A stretch of DNA of 40,250 nucleotides from a bacterium (GCA_018812265.1 JAHJDG010000117.1:1-40250); one strand, 5' to 3'. Shown: positions 1 through 9,273, counted from the first letter of the stretch. The notes: generated from the letters alone by a model not told the origin. A program made the numbers and translations.

Positions 1-7
1 GGATGAA

Positions 8-3000
8 ATGGACTGGCTGAAGCGACATATCTTTGACGGAGAAGAATTCGGCGGGATCGGGAAGGGTCTCGGCGAAGCGGCGCGCGTACTGGTGAAGAAT
101 GCGCCGGGATCGCTGCCGGTTCTGATCGCGGATTATCTGAGCGAGCGCTGTGCGCGGCCCGTGCTGTTTGTGGCCGAGACCACTGAAGACGCCGAAGAAG
201 CGGTGGATGATCTCACGGTTTTGATGGAGTACCCCCCCCTACCCCCCCACAAAGTGGAGGGGAGACAGGAAGTACCCCCCCCAGCCCCCCCGCAGAGCGG
301 AGGGGAGACGCGAAGTACTCCCCCCGGCTCCCCCGCAAAGCGGAGGGGAGAGAGTAGTCCGTGCTTCCTGCCCGAGCGGCCGCACTTCGCGCGCGAACTC
401 ACGCCCGTCGAGCAGTCGGAGCGGGCGGAAGTCTTGCTCACGCTCGCGGGCGGCGGACAATCGGTGGTGGTGACCACGGCGGCGGCGCTCCTCGATCCCG
501 TGCCCGAGCCGGGTTCGCTCTCGGCCAATCTCTACACGATTACCAAGGGCGAAACTCTGCCGCGCGAATCGCTCTTGCAGTATCTCGTGGAGGCGGGCTA
601 CAAACGTGAAATGTTCGCCGAGTCGGTGGGACAGTTTGCCGTGCGCGGCGCGGTGGTGGACATCTATCCGTTCGGCGCGGCCGAGCCGATGCGACTGGAA
701 TTCTTCGGCGAAGAGGTGGAAAGCCTGCGCACGTTCGATCCGTCCTCGCAGAAATCTACCGGCTACGTTGATGACGTGACGATGGTGGCGGCGGAACTGC
801 CAAACACCGCGACGTCCTCGCTGCTGGCTCATCTTCCCGCAAATGCCGTGATCGTCTGGGCGAGCGGCCGGCCCGCGTGGGGCGCGCTGAAAAAGTCCTA
901 CGAAGAGCGGCAAGCAGCAAATGGCAATGGAGCGTTTCGCAAGCTGGCCGAGCGCTTCGTCGAAACGCTTGATCTGGAAGATGAAGCGAGCGAAGAGCCG
1001 GAAGAAGAAATAGGCGAAGACGAAAACGACACCGAGACGGCAAGCAATCAAGTTTTTCTGAATCCCGAAGAAATACGCCGCGCTTCCCGCTCGTTTACGC
1101 AAATCTTCCTCGAGAGCGCGCCGTGGGAATGCGACTCGACACTGGACTTGCAGGCGCAGCCGCAGGAGCGGTTCGCCGCGAATCTTCCGCTGGTGGCCGA
1201 CCGCCTGAAGGAGTATCACGAACAGGGCACGCGCGCGGTTCTCCTGTGCGATACCGACGCGGCCGGAGAGCGGCTCGCGCAAATCCTGATCGAGCGCGGC
1301 TGCCCGGATAATGCTTTTGTAGTTCGCGAAGGGGGATTGCATCACGGTTTCACGCTCACGCGCACGAAGCTCGCGGTCCTTGTGGATCACGACATCTTCG
1401 GCCGGATGCGGCGGCGACGGAGATTTCTCAAGTTCAAGAACGTCGTTCCGCTGCACGATATTGACGCGCTAAAGCCCGGAGATTTCGTGGTGCACGTTGA
1501 CTACGGAATCGGCCGCTACATGGGACTGACCAAGATCAGCGTCGGCGGCACGCAGCGCGAAGTCCTGAAGATCGAGTATCGCGACGGCGTGACGCTGTTC
1601 GTGAAACTCGAAAATCTCGCACAAGTACAAAAATATTCGGGTCGCGACGGATTTCAACCGCCACTCTCGAAAATCGGCGGCCGGGATTGGCGGGACCTCA
1701 AACGCAAGACGAAGAAATCGCTGCTCTCTATCGCCGAGGAACTGATTAAGCTGTACGCGCAGCGAAAGTCGGCCACGGGAATCGCCTATTCGGACGACAC
1801 CGCGTGGCAGCGCGAGATGGAGGCGAGTTTTGCCTATGAAGACACGCTCGATCAAATGCGCGCGGCCGAAGACGTAAAACACGACATGGAACGGCCGCTG
1901 CCGATGGATCGTTTGATCTGCGGAGACGTGGGCTACGGCAAGACGGAGATCGCAATTCGGGCGGCGTTCAAATCGGTAACCGACGGCAAGCAGGTGGCGG
2001 TTTTGGTGCCGACCACGATTCTTGCGCAGCAGCATTTCCGCACGTTCCGCGAGCGGCTGAAAAACTGGCCGATCCGCGTGGAAGTGCTTTCGCGATTTCA
2101 ATCCGCGAAGGAGCAGAAGCAGACGCTGAAACGGCTCGCCGACGGGAAAGCGGATATTCTCATCGGCACGCACCGCCTGCTTTCGAAGGACGTGCAGTTC
2201 AGCGATCTGGGCCTGCTCATTATTGACGAAGAGCACCGCTTCGGAGTGGTGCAAAAGGAACGGATCAAATCGCTGCGCGCGAATATTGACGTCTTGGCGA
2301 TGAGCGCGACGCCGATTCCCCGCACGCTGCACATGGCGCTGATGGGCGCGCGCGACCTTTCGCAGATCAACACTCCGCCGCCGGGACGGCTGCCCATCGA
2401 AACCGACGTGGTGCAATTCTCGGAGAAGGTCATCAAGGACTCGATCACCTACGAAATGCAGCGCGGTGGGCAGGTGTTCTTCGTTCACAACCGGATCGAA
2501 TCCATCGAGGCGGTGCGGCGAATGCTCATGCGGCTGTTGCCGAAGGTGAGGTTCGCGGTCGCGCACGGAAAGATGGACGAAGACAAACTGTCGCATGTGA
2601 TGGTGGATTTCATCGAGGGCAGCTACGACGTATTGATCTCAACCATGATTATCGAGTCGGGACTTGATCTGCCCAACGTGAACACAATGATCGTAAACCG
2701 TGCCGACCGGTTTGGCGTGGCCCAGCTTCATCAGCTTCGCGGACGGATCGGACGGTCATCGCGGAAAGCCTACGCGTACCTGCTGGTTCCGCACAAGTTC
2801 GAGATCTCGCGGATGGCCCGGCAGCGGCTGGCGGCGCTCACCAATTTCTCTTCGCTGGGGGCGGGCTTTCAGGTGGCGATGCGCGATCTGGAGATTCGCG
2901 GAGCGGGCAACCTCCTCGGCCGCGAGCAGTCAGGGTACATCAATGCGGTGGGCTTTGAGATGTACCAGAAACTGATCGAGGAGGCCGTCCGCGAGGTTAA

Positions 3001-3517
3001 ACTGGAGGTGGCGGGCGGCAACGGCAAGGAACAGCCGCCGGTTGAGCTCAGGCTGAAGCTCGAAGCTGACGCCTTTTTCCCCGAGGATTACATGCCGGAG
3101 GGGGCGATGAGGCTCAACTACTACCGGGATCTGTCGCGGACCAAGGAGCTGGATTCGGTGGACGAGGCCGAGCGCGAGGTGGCGGACCGCTTCGGGCGGC
3201 TGCCGGATGCCGCGCGGAACTTGTTTGATATGGTGCGGGTGCGTATCTTGAGAGAATGGCTCGGCGCGGAGACCATCGCTCTGGAGCGGGCGGTCTGCAC
3301 GATCGAGTTCCCACAGGACGGCCTCTCGCGGGAGCGGGTGCTGGGGATCGCGGCAGCCGGCGAGGGCTTCCCGGTGGAGTTCTCCGCCTCCGGGCCGCTC
3401 AAAATCCGTTTGCCCTTGGGGATGGTGAAAGACTGGCGGGAGAAGCTGGGGTACACGCTGAAATATCTGCACAAAATTGCGGAAGTTGGTCGGCTGCAAG
3501 CAGCCGACACGGCGTAG
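8..3517 (+). CDS. mfd: Transcription-repair coupling factor Mfd
   Basis: Mfd is a superfamily 2 DNA translocase that removes RNA polymerase stalled at lesions and recruits UvrA. Visible in order: an N-terminal UvrB-like region; a CarD-like RNA-polymerase-interacting domain from about residue 488 (DFVVHVDYGIGRYMGL); Walker A GDVGYGKTE at about 639-647; a DEEH box at 740-743; SATPIPRT near 766; QLHQLRGRIGR near 906; and a C-terminal TRCF domain from about 1010. At 1169 aa the length is normal. The frame is open to the window edge, so the true start could lie upstream of the ATG at 8, although the N-terminus aligns sensibly. Two oddities: residues about 75-118 are a proline-rich insert encoded by three tandem copies of an intergenic hairpin repeat, and the last residues (GRLQAADTA) are encoded by another dispersed palindrome. 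The identification is secure. Confidence 0.97.
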   Translation: MDWLKRHIFDGEEFGGIGKGLGEAARVLVKNAPGSLPVLIADYLSERCARPVLFVAETTEDAEEAVDDLTVLMEYPPLPPHKVEGRQEVPPPAPPQSGGETRSTPPGSPAKRRGESSPCFLPERPHFARELTPVEQSERAEVLLTLAGGGQSVVVTTAAALLDPVPEPGSLSANLYTITKGETLPRESLLQYLVEAGYKREMFAESVGQFAVRGAVVDIYPFGAAEPMRLEFFGEEVESLRTFDPSSQKSTGYVDDVTMVAAELPNTATSSLLAHLPANAVIVWASGRPAWGALKKSYEERQAANGNGAFRKLAERFVETLDLEDEASEEPEEEIGEDENDTETASNQVFLNPEEIRRASRSFTQIFLESAPWECDSTLDLQAQPQERFAANLPLVADRLKEYHEQGTRAVLLCDTDAAGERLAQILIERGCPDNAFVVREGGLHHGFTLTRTKLAVLVDHDIFGRMRRRRRFLKFKNVVPLHDIDALKPGDFVVHVDYGIGRYMGLTKISVGGTQREVLKIEYRDGVTLFVKLENLAQVQKYSGRDGFQPPLSKIGGRDWRDLKRKTKKSLLSIAEELIKLYAQRKSATGIAYSDDTAWQREMEASFAYEDTLDQMRAAEDVKHDMERPLPMDRLICGDVGYGKTEIAIRAAFKSVTDGKQVAVLVPTTILAQQHFRTFRERLKNWPIRVEVLSRFQSAKEQKQTLKRLADGKADILIGTHRLLSKDVQFSDLGLLIIDEEHRFGVVQKERIKSLRANIDVLAMSATPIPRTLHMALMGARDLSQINTPPPGRLPIETDVVQFSEKVIKDSITYEMQRGGQVFFVHNRIESIEAVRRMLMRLLPKVRFAVAHGKMDEDKLSHVMVDFIEGSYDVLISTMIIESGLDLPNVNTMIVNRADRFGVAQLHQLRGRIGRSSRKAYAYLLVPHKFEISRMARQRLAALTNFSSLGAGFQVAMRDLEIRGAGNLLGREQSGYINAVGFEMYQKLIEEAVREVKLEVAGGNGKEQPPVELRLKLEADAFFPEDYMPEGAMRLNYYRDLSRTKELDSVDEAEREVADRFGRLPDAARNLFDMVRVRILREWLGAETIALERAVCTIEFPQDGLSRERVLGIAAAGEGFPVEFSASGPLKIRLPLGMVKDWREKLGYTLKYLHKIAEVGRLQAADTA
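231..358 (+). repeat. Three tandem ~43-bp C-rich hairpin repeats inside mfd
   Basis: Three imperfect copies start at 231, 274 and 317 (43, 43 and 42 nt). Each reads ACYCCCCCC, then a second C-run, then GC-AAA/AGA-GC, then GGAGGGGAG; the second C-run and the G-run can pair to form a hairpin. Related single elements occur between genes at about 9214-9252 and 15766-15800. The copies are translated in frame as a Pro/Arg/Gly-rich segment of Mfd. Confidence 0.85.
3489..3508 (+). repeat. Perfect 8-bp-stem hairpin at the mfd 3' end
   Basis: GTCGGCTG-CAAG-CAGCCGAC forms an 8-bp stem with a 4-nt loop. The same 20 nt, with identical near flanks (GG before, AC after), recurs at 12237-12256. Here it encodes the last residues of Mfd before the TAG stop. 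There is no T-tract, so it is not a typical intrinsic terminator. Confidence 0.75.
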
Positions 3518-3596
3518 TGCGTTCCGGCCGGGCGGGGACGCGTGCCTCGGCGAAAAATGTATTTCGCCACGTTAAGAAGACATACGTGTATATTTA

Positions 3597-5153
3597 ATGC
3601 CATCGCATACCGACAATAACGGGAATCTCCAGCTCGGCGGCATTGCCCGCGCGTTTGGCATCGTGGCGGCGGCAGCGGCGGGGCTGTACATCGTGACGTA
3701 TCTCTGTGTCGCACTGCTGCGAATTCCGTATCCGTTCGAGCTGGAATTCATGGAAGGGGACTCGGTAGATCAGGTGTGGCGGGTGCTGCACGGCCAGGCA
3801 CTGTACGTACCGCCATCGGTCGAGTTTGTTCCGGCTTTGTATCCGCCGCTCTACTACTACATCGGCGCGGCGGTTGCCTACGTGATGGGGCTGGATATGC
3901 TGCCGCTGCGGGTCGTTTCGTTTCTCGCTTCGCTCGCCTGTTTCTCGCTGATCGGTTCGTTCGTGTGGCGGGAATCGCGCGACCGACTCGTAGCTTTGCT
4001 GGCCGTGGGTCTCTTCGCCGCTACGTATGCCGAGAGTGGTGCGTGGCTGGACACCGCGCGGGTGGATACGCTGCTGGTCATGTTCATGCTCGGAGCGGTG
4101 TGGTGGGTGAGATTCGGCAGGGGAAAGTGGCCCCACGTCGCAGCGGGGATACTGTCGGCGGCGGCGATCTTCACCAAGCAAACCGCGCTCCTCCTGCCGC
4201 TCGCGCTGTTCCTGTATCTTCTGCTGATGAGGCGCAATCGTGCGGCCTATTTCGGCATCGCGTTCATTGTCGCCTTTGGCGTGCCGTTTTTCCTTTTGAT
4301 GAACGCATCTCACGGATGGTTCGGTCTATACACCGTGACGATTCCGGCGGCGCATCCGTGGGACAAACTAATGCTGCTGTCCTTCTGGACCCAGGACATT
4401 CTGTTGCCGCTGCCGATCGCGTTCACGTTAGTGTTTTTCTATTTGATTTTACGCTGGCGCGAACGGAGACGGGATGACTGGCTGTTCGTGCTGCTCGTGG
4501 GCGCGGGAATGATCGCGGCAGCCTACGCCCCGCGTGTGAAGGCGGGAAATTTCGACAATGATCTCGTCCCGGCCTACGCGTTTCTGGCGCTCGTTTTCGG
4601 CGCGGCCCTGGCCGATTTGCGGGAGCGAATTCGCAGGTCGGAGAGTTCACAAAGATCGACGGCGGGGCTTCTCCATGCGCTACTCATGCTGCTGGTCGTC
4701 GTGCAGTTCGCCTCGCTTGTCTATCATCCCTCGCGAATGATTCCCTCCGCGAAAGATCGCCAGGCGGGAATGGAACTCGTGCGGCAAGTGCGCGCCTACC
4801 CCGGCCCGGTGTGGGTCGTGCATCACGGGTACATTTCTGTCATGGCCGGGAAAGCGCCCCTGGTCACGATGCAACCGATGCAGGATTTGCTGGCTGCCAC
4901 GGACGAGCGCAGCCGGGAGATGATCGTGGCCAGCGTGGAGGATGTCCTGCGGCGGCATTCCTTCGACGCGATTTTCCTGAACGAACCGTGGCCGGAACAA
5001 CTGCGAGGTGTCGAGTGCTACGAAGCGAAGCGCGCAGTCTTTGCGGACACAAGCTGCTTCTGGCCGGTAACCGGCTATCGCACGCGGCCTGAACTTGTCT
5101 ATGAACCCATTCGCACAACTTGTGGATCACAACAAAACCAAGAGATAGAGTAA
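3597..5153 (+). CDS. GT39/ArnT-like polytopic membrane glycosyltransferase
   Basis: The 518-aa protein starts with a cytoplasmic tail and a TM helix (about residues 18-40). The first periplasmic loop follows: ELEFMEGDSVDQVWRVLHGQ and then LYPPLYYYIG. This arrangement, an acidic motif after TM1, 'GQ-LY' and 'YPPLYY', is typical of GT-C enzymes of the PMT/ArnT/GT39 type, which transfer sugar from polyprenyl-phosphate donors on the outer face of the inner membrane. A second acidic motif, WLDTARVDT, lies near residue 145. Around ten further hydrophobic segments follow, then a soluble periplasmic C-terminal domain of about 120 residues. ATG 3597 begins 79 nt after mfd without a strong Shine-Dalgarno sequence. 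The acceptor cannot be deduced; the neighbouring foldase genes suggest an envelope role only by association. Confidence 0.75.
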   Translation: MPSHTDNNGNLQLGGIARAFGIVAAAAAGLYIVTYLCVALLRIPYPFELEFMEGDSVDQVWRVLHGQALYVPPSVEFVPALYPPLYYYIGAAVAYVMGLDMLPLRVVSFLASLACFSLIGSFVWRESRDRLVALLAVGLFAATYAESGAWLDTARVDTLLVMFMLGAVWWVRFGRGKWPHVAAGILSAAAIFTKQTALLLPLALFLYLLLMRRNRAAYFGIAFIVAFGVPFFLLMNASHGWFGLYTVTIPAAHPWDKLMLLSFWTQDILLPLPIAFTLVFFYLILRWRERRRDDWLFVLLVGAGMIAAAYAPRVKAGNFDNDLVPAYAFLALVFGAALADLRERIRRSESSQRSTAGLLHALLMLLVVVQFASLVYHPSRMIPSAKDRQAGMELVRQVRAYPGPVWVVHHGYISVMAGKAPLVTMQPMQDLLAATDERSREMIVASVEDVLRRHSFDAIFLNEPWPEQLRGVECYEAKRAVFADTSCFWPVTGYRTRPELVYEPIRTTCGSQQNQEIE

Positions 5154-5205
5154 CACCACCCGGGCCGCCGCACGAACCGGCGGGCCACAGCGAAGGAGAA
5201 GATTC

Positions 5206-6948
5206 GTGAAAATCAGGAACGTCATTTCAATGGGACTGGCGATGCTGTTTGTGATCGCCGGTTGTGGGCCGAAAGAAGAGATTGTAGCCAAGGTCGGTCG
5301 GGAGAAAATCACCGCCAGCGAATTCAAGGATTCGTTCGTCAACCGCTATCGCGGCGAGGAAAACGCGAAGAACCGCTCCTATCCCGACCGCGAGCAGGCC
5401 GTACGCGAAATGGCCATCGAGCGCGCCAAGTATCAGGAAGCGGTGGCCCGCGGCTATGACAAACTGCCCGAGGCGACCGAGCAGATCGAGAAGATCGCCC
5501 GCCGCAAGGCGCTGGACATGCTGTACGAAGAGAAGATTATGAACGCGGTGATCACGGACGCGGCGGCCAAGGACTTCTACGACAAGTCGGGAGTCGAGTT
5601 GAAAGCGCGGCACATTCTGCTGCGCACCGTAACGGGCGATTCGACCAAGGACAGCGCAACCGTGAAAACGCGGATGGATTCGATCCATCAGGCGATCAAG
5701 AAAGGGCTGGACTTCAAAGCCGCGGCCAAGACGTTCAGCGAAGACGCGACCTCGGCGGCCGACTCGGGAGATCTCGGCTGGTTCCCGTGGGGACGAATGG
5801 TGGACGAGTTCCAAACCGTCGCCTGGAAAGCCACCCCCGGGCAGATTGCCGGACCGGTCCAGACCAACTACGGCTATCACCTGATTCTGGTCGAGGACAA
5901 ACGGCCCGTGCAAGGGCGGACGTCCTATGAGGAAAGCCGCGAGCAGATCAAGAGCCAGCTGCGGCAGGTGTTTTCCACGCAACTTATGGAGACGGCCCGC
6001 GCATACGTGGAGAATCTCCGGGAGAAGCGGAAACTGGAAATGAACACGGAAAACATGGAAGTGTTCCGCCAGCGCCTCCTCGATCCCGGCGTGAGCAAAA
6101 CGCAGGATATCAGTCCGGTGTTCACGGAAGATCAGAAGGCTTTGGTTGTGGCCACCTACTCGGGCGGGAAAGTGACCATCGCCGATCTGATCGAAAAAGT
6201 CGGCCAGAACGCGGCCCGGGCGAATTGGGCCGATGAGCAAACGATGAAGGATCTGATCCACTCGATTGCCGAGCCGGTTTTCCTCGAGGCGGACGCCGAG
6301 CAGCAGGGACTCTACCGCAAGGCGCTGCGCGATCCGGAAGTGGAAGCGCAGAAACGTCGGGCAATGGCCCGGCATCTCGAAAAGATGGAGGTGACCGACA
6401 AGGTCAATCCGACCGAGGACGACGAGAAGCGATACTACGAGAATCATCTCGCCGAGTTCGTTCAACCGGAGATGCGGACGATTCGCGAGATCTTCATCAA
6501 GGAAGACTCAGCCAAGGCGGCGCGGGTTCGCGAGCGGGCACTCAAGGGCGAGAATTTCACGAAGCTCGCGCGGCAGTTCAACGAGAAGGAATCCACCAAG
6601 GCCGATACCGGCCGCCTCGGTCCCTTTGAAGAGACGCGGTTCGGACTGATCGGCAAGACGGCGTTCATTATGCAGAAAACGGGCGAGGTTTCGCAGGTGG
6701 TTCCGGTCGGCAAGAACTACTCGGTGATCCAGCTTCTTGAGATGATTCCCTCTCGCACGAAGACGTGGGCCGAAGCGCAGACCGAAGCGAAGCGCAAATG
6801 CCGGCAGACGATGACCGAAAATGCGCAAAAAGCTCTGGACGAAATGGTTCTGGGCAAGTACAAGCTGGACGTGCAGGCCAATGTCCTGGCCGCCGTGTGG
6901 CCGCTGCCGGAAGACGCGCGCAAAGACAAACTGGCGCGGGAACCGTAA
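5206..6948 (+). CDS. Double-parvulin peptidylprolyl isomerase lipoprotein
   Basis: This 580-aa protein has a lipoprotein signal peptide with lipobox LFVIAGC (lipidated Cys20), so it should be anchored on the periplasmic face of a membrane. A SurA-like helical region follows (about 25-125), then a PpiC/parvulin domain at about 131-233 (ARHILLR ... SGDLGWFPWGRM ... GPVQTNYGYHLILV). A second, more diverged rotamase domain lies at about 421-515 (REIFIK ... DTGRLGPFEETRFG). Such proteins isomerise X-Pro bonds and chaperone outer-membrane proteins. The start is GTG at 5206, supported by AAGGAG about 8 nt upstream. A GC-rich imperfect hairpin occupies the spacer at about 5162-5187. It is the first of three consecutive foldase genes. 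Confidence 0.9.
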   Translation: MKIRNVISMGLAMLFVIAGCGPKEEIVAKVGREKITASEFKDSFVNRYRGEENAKNRSYPDREQAVREMAIERAKYQEAVARGYDKLPEATEQIEKIARRKALDMLYEEKIMNAVITDAAAKDFYDKSGVELKARHILLRTVTGDSTKDSATVKTRMDSIHQAIKKGLDFKAAAKTFSEDATSAADSGDLGWFPWGRMVDEFQTVAWKATPGQIAGPVQTNYGYHLILVEDKRPVQGRTSYEESREQIKSQLRQVFSTQLMETARAYVENLREKRKLEMNTENMEVFRQRLLDPGVSKTQDISPVFTEDQKALVVATYSGGKVTIADLIEKVGQNAARANWADEQTMKDLIHSIAEPVFLEADAEQQGLYRKALRDPEVEAQKRRAMARHLEKMEVTDKVNPTEDDEKRYYENHLAEFVQPEMRTIREIFIKEDSAKAARVRERALKGENFTKLARQFNEKESTKADTGRLGPFEETRFGLIGKTAFIMQKTGEVSQVVPVGKNYSVIQLLEMIPSRTKTWAEAQTEAKRKCRQTMTENAQKALDEMVLGKYKLDVQANVLAAVWPLPEDARKDKLAREP

Positions 6949-6982
6949 CCGCTGGGAAGGGGAGAAGGATGAGGGATGAGGG

Positions 6983-7801
6983 ATGAAACAATGGTCCCTT
7001 TGGCGGCGTCTTGCAAAGGCGGCGTTTGTCTTGGCCGCAGCCTCGATCTCCGTCGCGGGATGTGGATTGCGGAGTAACGAGGGGCCGCTGATTGCGCGCG
7101 CCGGATCACGGACGCTTTCGCAAACGGAGATGGAAACGGCGATCGGTTTACCGCTGGATTCCGTTCCTGAGGCGGAGCGGCGGCGCTGGGTCTCAAGTTG
7201 GATCGAACGCGCGCTGGTCGAGCAGGAAGCCGAGCGGCGCGGCCTCGACAAAGACGCCGACCTGGTTGCGAAGGTGCGCGCGCTGCGAGCGGAAATCTAT
7301 CGCGCCCGCCTGCTCGCCGAGATGGACGCCACTCCGCCCACCGATTCAACGATCGCAGGCTATTATGAAACTCATCGTCAGGAATTCCTGCGATCCACCG
7401 ACGCGTTTCTGATCGAACTCTTCTGGGCCGAGGAACGATCCGTGATGAATCGCTTCCGCGAGCAAATCGGACGCGGCGATACGACCCTGCTCGCGGCGGG
7501 AAGAGTGTCGTCCGAAGGCAAATGGCTCGCCGAACGCGGAGAGCTGGGCGAAGAATTCGAACGCGAACTGGAGAGCCTGTCGCCCGGCGCGGTGACGGCG
7601 ATTCGTCCCTACGAAGACGGCTTCCGGGTCGCGCGGCTGGCGGAGAAATTCCCGGCCGGAACGGTTCTCGACTTATCGGCGGTGCGAGACGAAATCGAAG
7701 AACGGCTGATCGTCGAGCAGAGCCGGGCCCGGCAGGATTCGCTCGGCGCGTATCTTCGACACAGGTATCCGGTGAACGTGAATCTTCCCGAATCGCCGTG
7801 A
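6983..7801 (+). CDS. Small PPIase/SurA-like lipoprotein, probably degenerate
   Basis: The 272-aa protein has a lipoprotein signal peptide (SVAGC, Cys27). A helical SurA-type N-terminal region follows (ARAGSRTLSQTEMETAIG, then WIERALVEQEAERRGLDKDADL). The C-terminal half is shaped like a shortened parvulin domain (KWLAERGELGEEFERELESL, then GAVTAIRPYEDGFRVARLAE) but lacks the usual 'HIL' start and the GGDLG motif. It may therefore act as a chaperone rather than an isomerase. It sits between a double-parvulin lipoprotein and a SurA homologue, in one probable operon, with 34- and 45-nt gaps. The ATG at 6983 follows a GGATGAG-type heptamer repeat, and the GAGGG within that repeat may serve as ribosome binding site. 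Confidence 0.7.
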   Translation: MKQWSLWRRLAKAAFVLAAASISVAGCGLRSNEGPLIARAGSRTLSQTEMETAIGLPLDSVPEAERRRWVSSWIERALVEQEAERRGLDKDADLVAKVRALRAEIYRARLLAEMDATPPTDSTIAGYYETHRQEFLRSTDAFLIELFWAEERSVMNRFREQIGRGDTTLLAAGRVSSEGKWLAERGELGEEFERELESLSPGAVTAIRPYEDGFRVARLAEKFPAGTVLDLSAVRDEIEERLIVEQSRARQDSLGAYLRHRYPVNVNLPESP

Positions 7802-7846
7802 TCGCGCGGTGAACGCGGAAGGCATAACTTACTCTCTGAGGCGTAC

Positions 7847-9133
7847 ATGAAGCTCAATATCCGAGCCGCGGTGACGTGGATCGCGGTGCTGCTTACGTTC
7901 GGCGGCGCGGCGGCCGAAGACAACTACGTGGATCGCATCGTGGCGGTCGTGGACAACGAGATCATTCTCGAATCCGAATTGCAGCAGTACATTCAGTTCA
8001 CGGCCGGCTCGCAGGCGGCGCTCGAAAAAATGTCCCAAACGCAGATTGACAGCCTGCGCCGGGGAGTCCTCGAAGAACTGATCCGCCAGAAAGTGCTGCT
8101 CGCGAAAGCGCGGGCCGATACGATGCAGGTGGAAGCGCGGGTGGTGGACGCCGAACTCGACGGACGCGTGAAGGCGCTCATAGATCAGGCGGGCGGACAG
8201 GAACGGCTCGAGGATTATTACGGAATGCCGCTCGCCCGAATCAAGCGACAGTTCCGCGCGCTGGTCGAGGAGGGGATGCTCATCGAAAAAGTCCGGCAGG
8301 CGAAGCTTAAAGACGTTGCCGTGACGCCCAGCGACGTGCAGCGGTTCTGGGAGATGTATCGGGACTCGATGCCTGAACTCAAGGACGCCGTGCGGATCGC
8401 GCACATTCTCCTGCAGGACTCGCTGTCCGAGAGCTCGATTGAATCGGCCATCGCCAAGGCCTATTCGGTGCGCAAGCTCCTGCTGGCGGGTGACCTGACG
8501 TTCGAGGGCTATGCGATGGCCTATTCTGAAGACCCGGGATCCGCCTCGAAGGGCGGGATTCTCGGAACGACCAATCGCGGCGAGCTGGTTCCCCGTTACG
8601 AAGCGGCGGCCTATGGTCTCGAAGAGGATGAGATTTCCGAGCCGGTGGTGTCGGAGTTCGGCGTGCATCTCATCCGTTTGAACGAGCGCATCGGCGAGAA
8701 GATCAACACCAGTCACATTCTCTTCAAGATCGTTCCCACCGACCATGATCGCGAGGTCACGCGGGCACGGGCCGATTCGATCGTACAGGCGCTGCGCGGC
8801 GGAGCCGATTGCGGAGAGCTTGCGCTTCGCTATTCCAGAGACCTCAAGACGGCCGGCAAGGGCGGTGATCTCGGCTGGTTCGCTCCCGAAGAGTTGCCGG
8901 ACGATTTTCGCGCTCCGGTGACGGGACTCAAGAAGAGCGAGATCACCGAGCCGATTCGCACCCGCTTCGGCCTGCACGTTCTCAAGGTGACCGACCGCAC
9001 CTTCGCGCGCAAGATCACACTCGAGGAGGACTATGAGCGGGTCAAGCGAATGTCGCTGGCCAAGAAGCAGGATGAAATGTACTCGAAATGGGTGGATGAA
9101 CTTGCGCAGGACACCTACATCGAAAGAAAATAA
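7847..9133 (+). CDS. SurA-like periplasmic chaperone / peptidylprolyl isomerase
   Basis: The 428-aa protein has a cleavable signal peptide (1-23, ending AAAE). The classic SurA N-domain follows: YVDRIVAVVDNEIILESEL, then a long helical region to about 175. Parvulin domain 1 is at about 183-281 (RIAHILLQ ... KGGILGTTNRGELVPRYE ... EFGVHLIRL). Parvulin domain 2 is at about 286-384 (INTSHILFKI ... KGGDLGWFAPEELPDDF ... RFGLHVLKV), and a C-terminal helix closes the fold. Length and order match SurA, which escorts unfolded outer-membrane proteins through the periplasm. GAGG five nt before the ATG supports the start. It ends the mfd-to-surA gene run. I leave the symbol empty because three related paralogues occur here. 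Confidence 0.92.
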   Translation: MKLNIRAAVTWIAVLLTFGGAAAEDNYVDRIVAVVDNEIILESELQQYIQFTAGSQAALEKMSQTQIDSLRRGVLEELIRQKVLLAKARADTMQVEARVVDAELDGRVKALIDQAGGQERLEDYYGMPLARIKRQFRALVEEGMLIEKVRQAKLKDVAVTPSDVQRFWEMYRDSMPELKDAVRIAHILLQDSLSESSIESAIAKAYSVRKLLLAGDLTFEGYAMAYSEDPGSASKGGILGTTNRGELVPRYEAAAYGLEEDEISEPVVSEFGVHLIRLNERIGEKINTSHILFKIVPTDHDREVTRARADSIVQALRGGADCGELALRYSRDLKTAGKGGDLGWFAPEELPDDFRAPVTGLKKSEITEPIRTRFGLHVLKVTDRTFARKITLEEDYERVKRMSLAKKQDEMYSKWVDELAQDTYIERK

Positions 9134-9136
9134 GAA

Positions 9137-9252
9137 ACGAGAAATGAGAAACGAGCGCGGTAGTGCCGCACGGCAGTGCGCTCTTCCCGTTGCGCAGCAT
9201 GGATATGCGCTCCCATCTCCCTCCGCTTACGGGGGGATTAAGGGGGATCGCA
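9137..9252 (+). repeat. Mixed repeats between surA-like gene and GNAT gene
   Basis: This spacer holds a purine-rich GAAACGAGAAATGAG tract (about 9134-9154). Next is a GTAG-headed hairpin at 9160-9185 (GCCGCAC-GGCA-GTGCG). A second hairpin with CAT-GGAT-ATG at its tip lies at about 9188-9212. Last is one C/G-rich element at about 9214-9252 related to the repeats inside mfd. The GNAT open frame can be extended artificially back through these repeats. Confidence 0.7.
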
Positions 9253-9273
9253 ACCTTTTTAGCGAGAACTTCC

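Noticed and set aside
3489-3508. Intrinsic terminator of mfd
   Set aside because: The stem is strong but no T-tract follows, and the same palindrome occurs in another setting at 12237, so a dispersed repeat explains it better.
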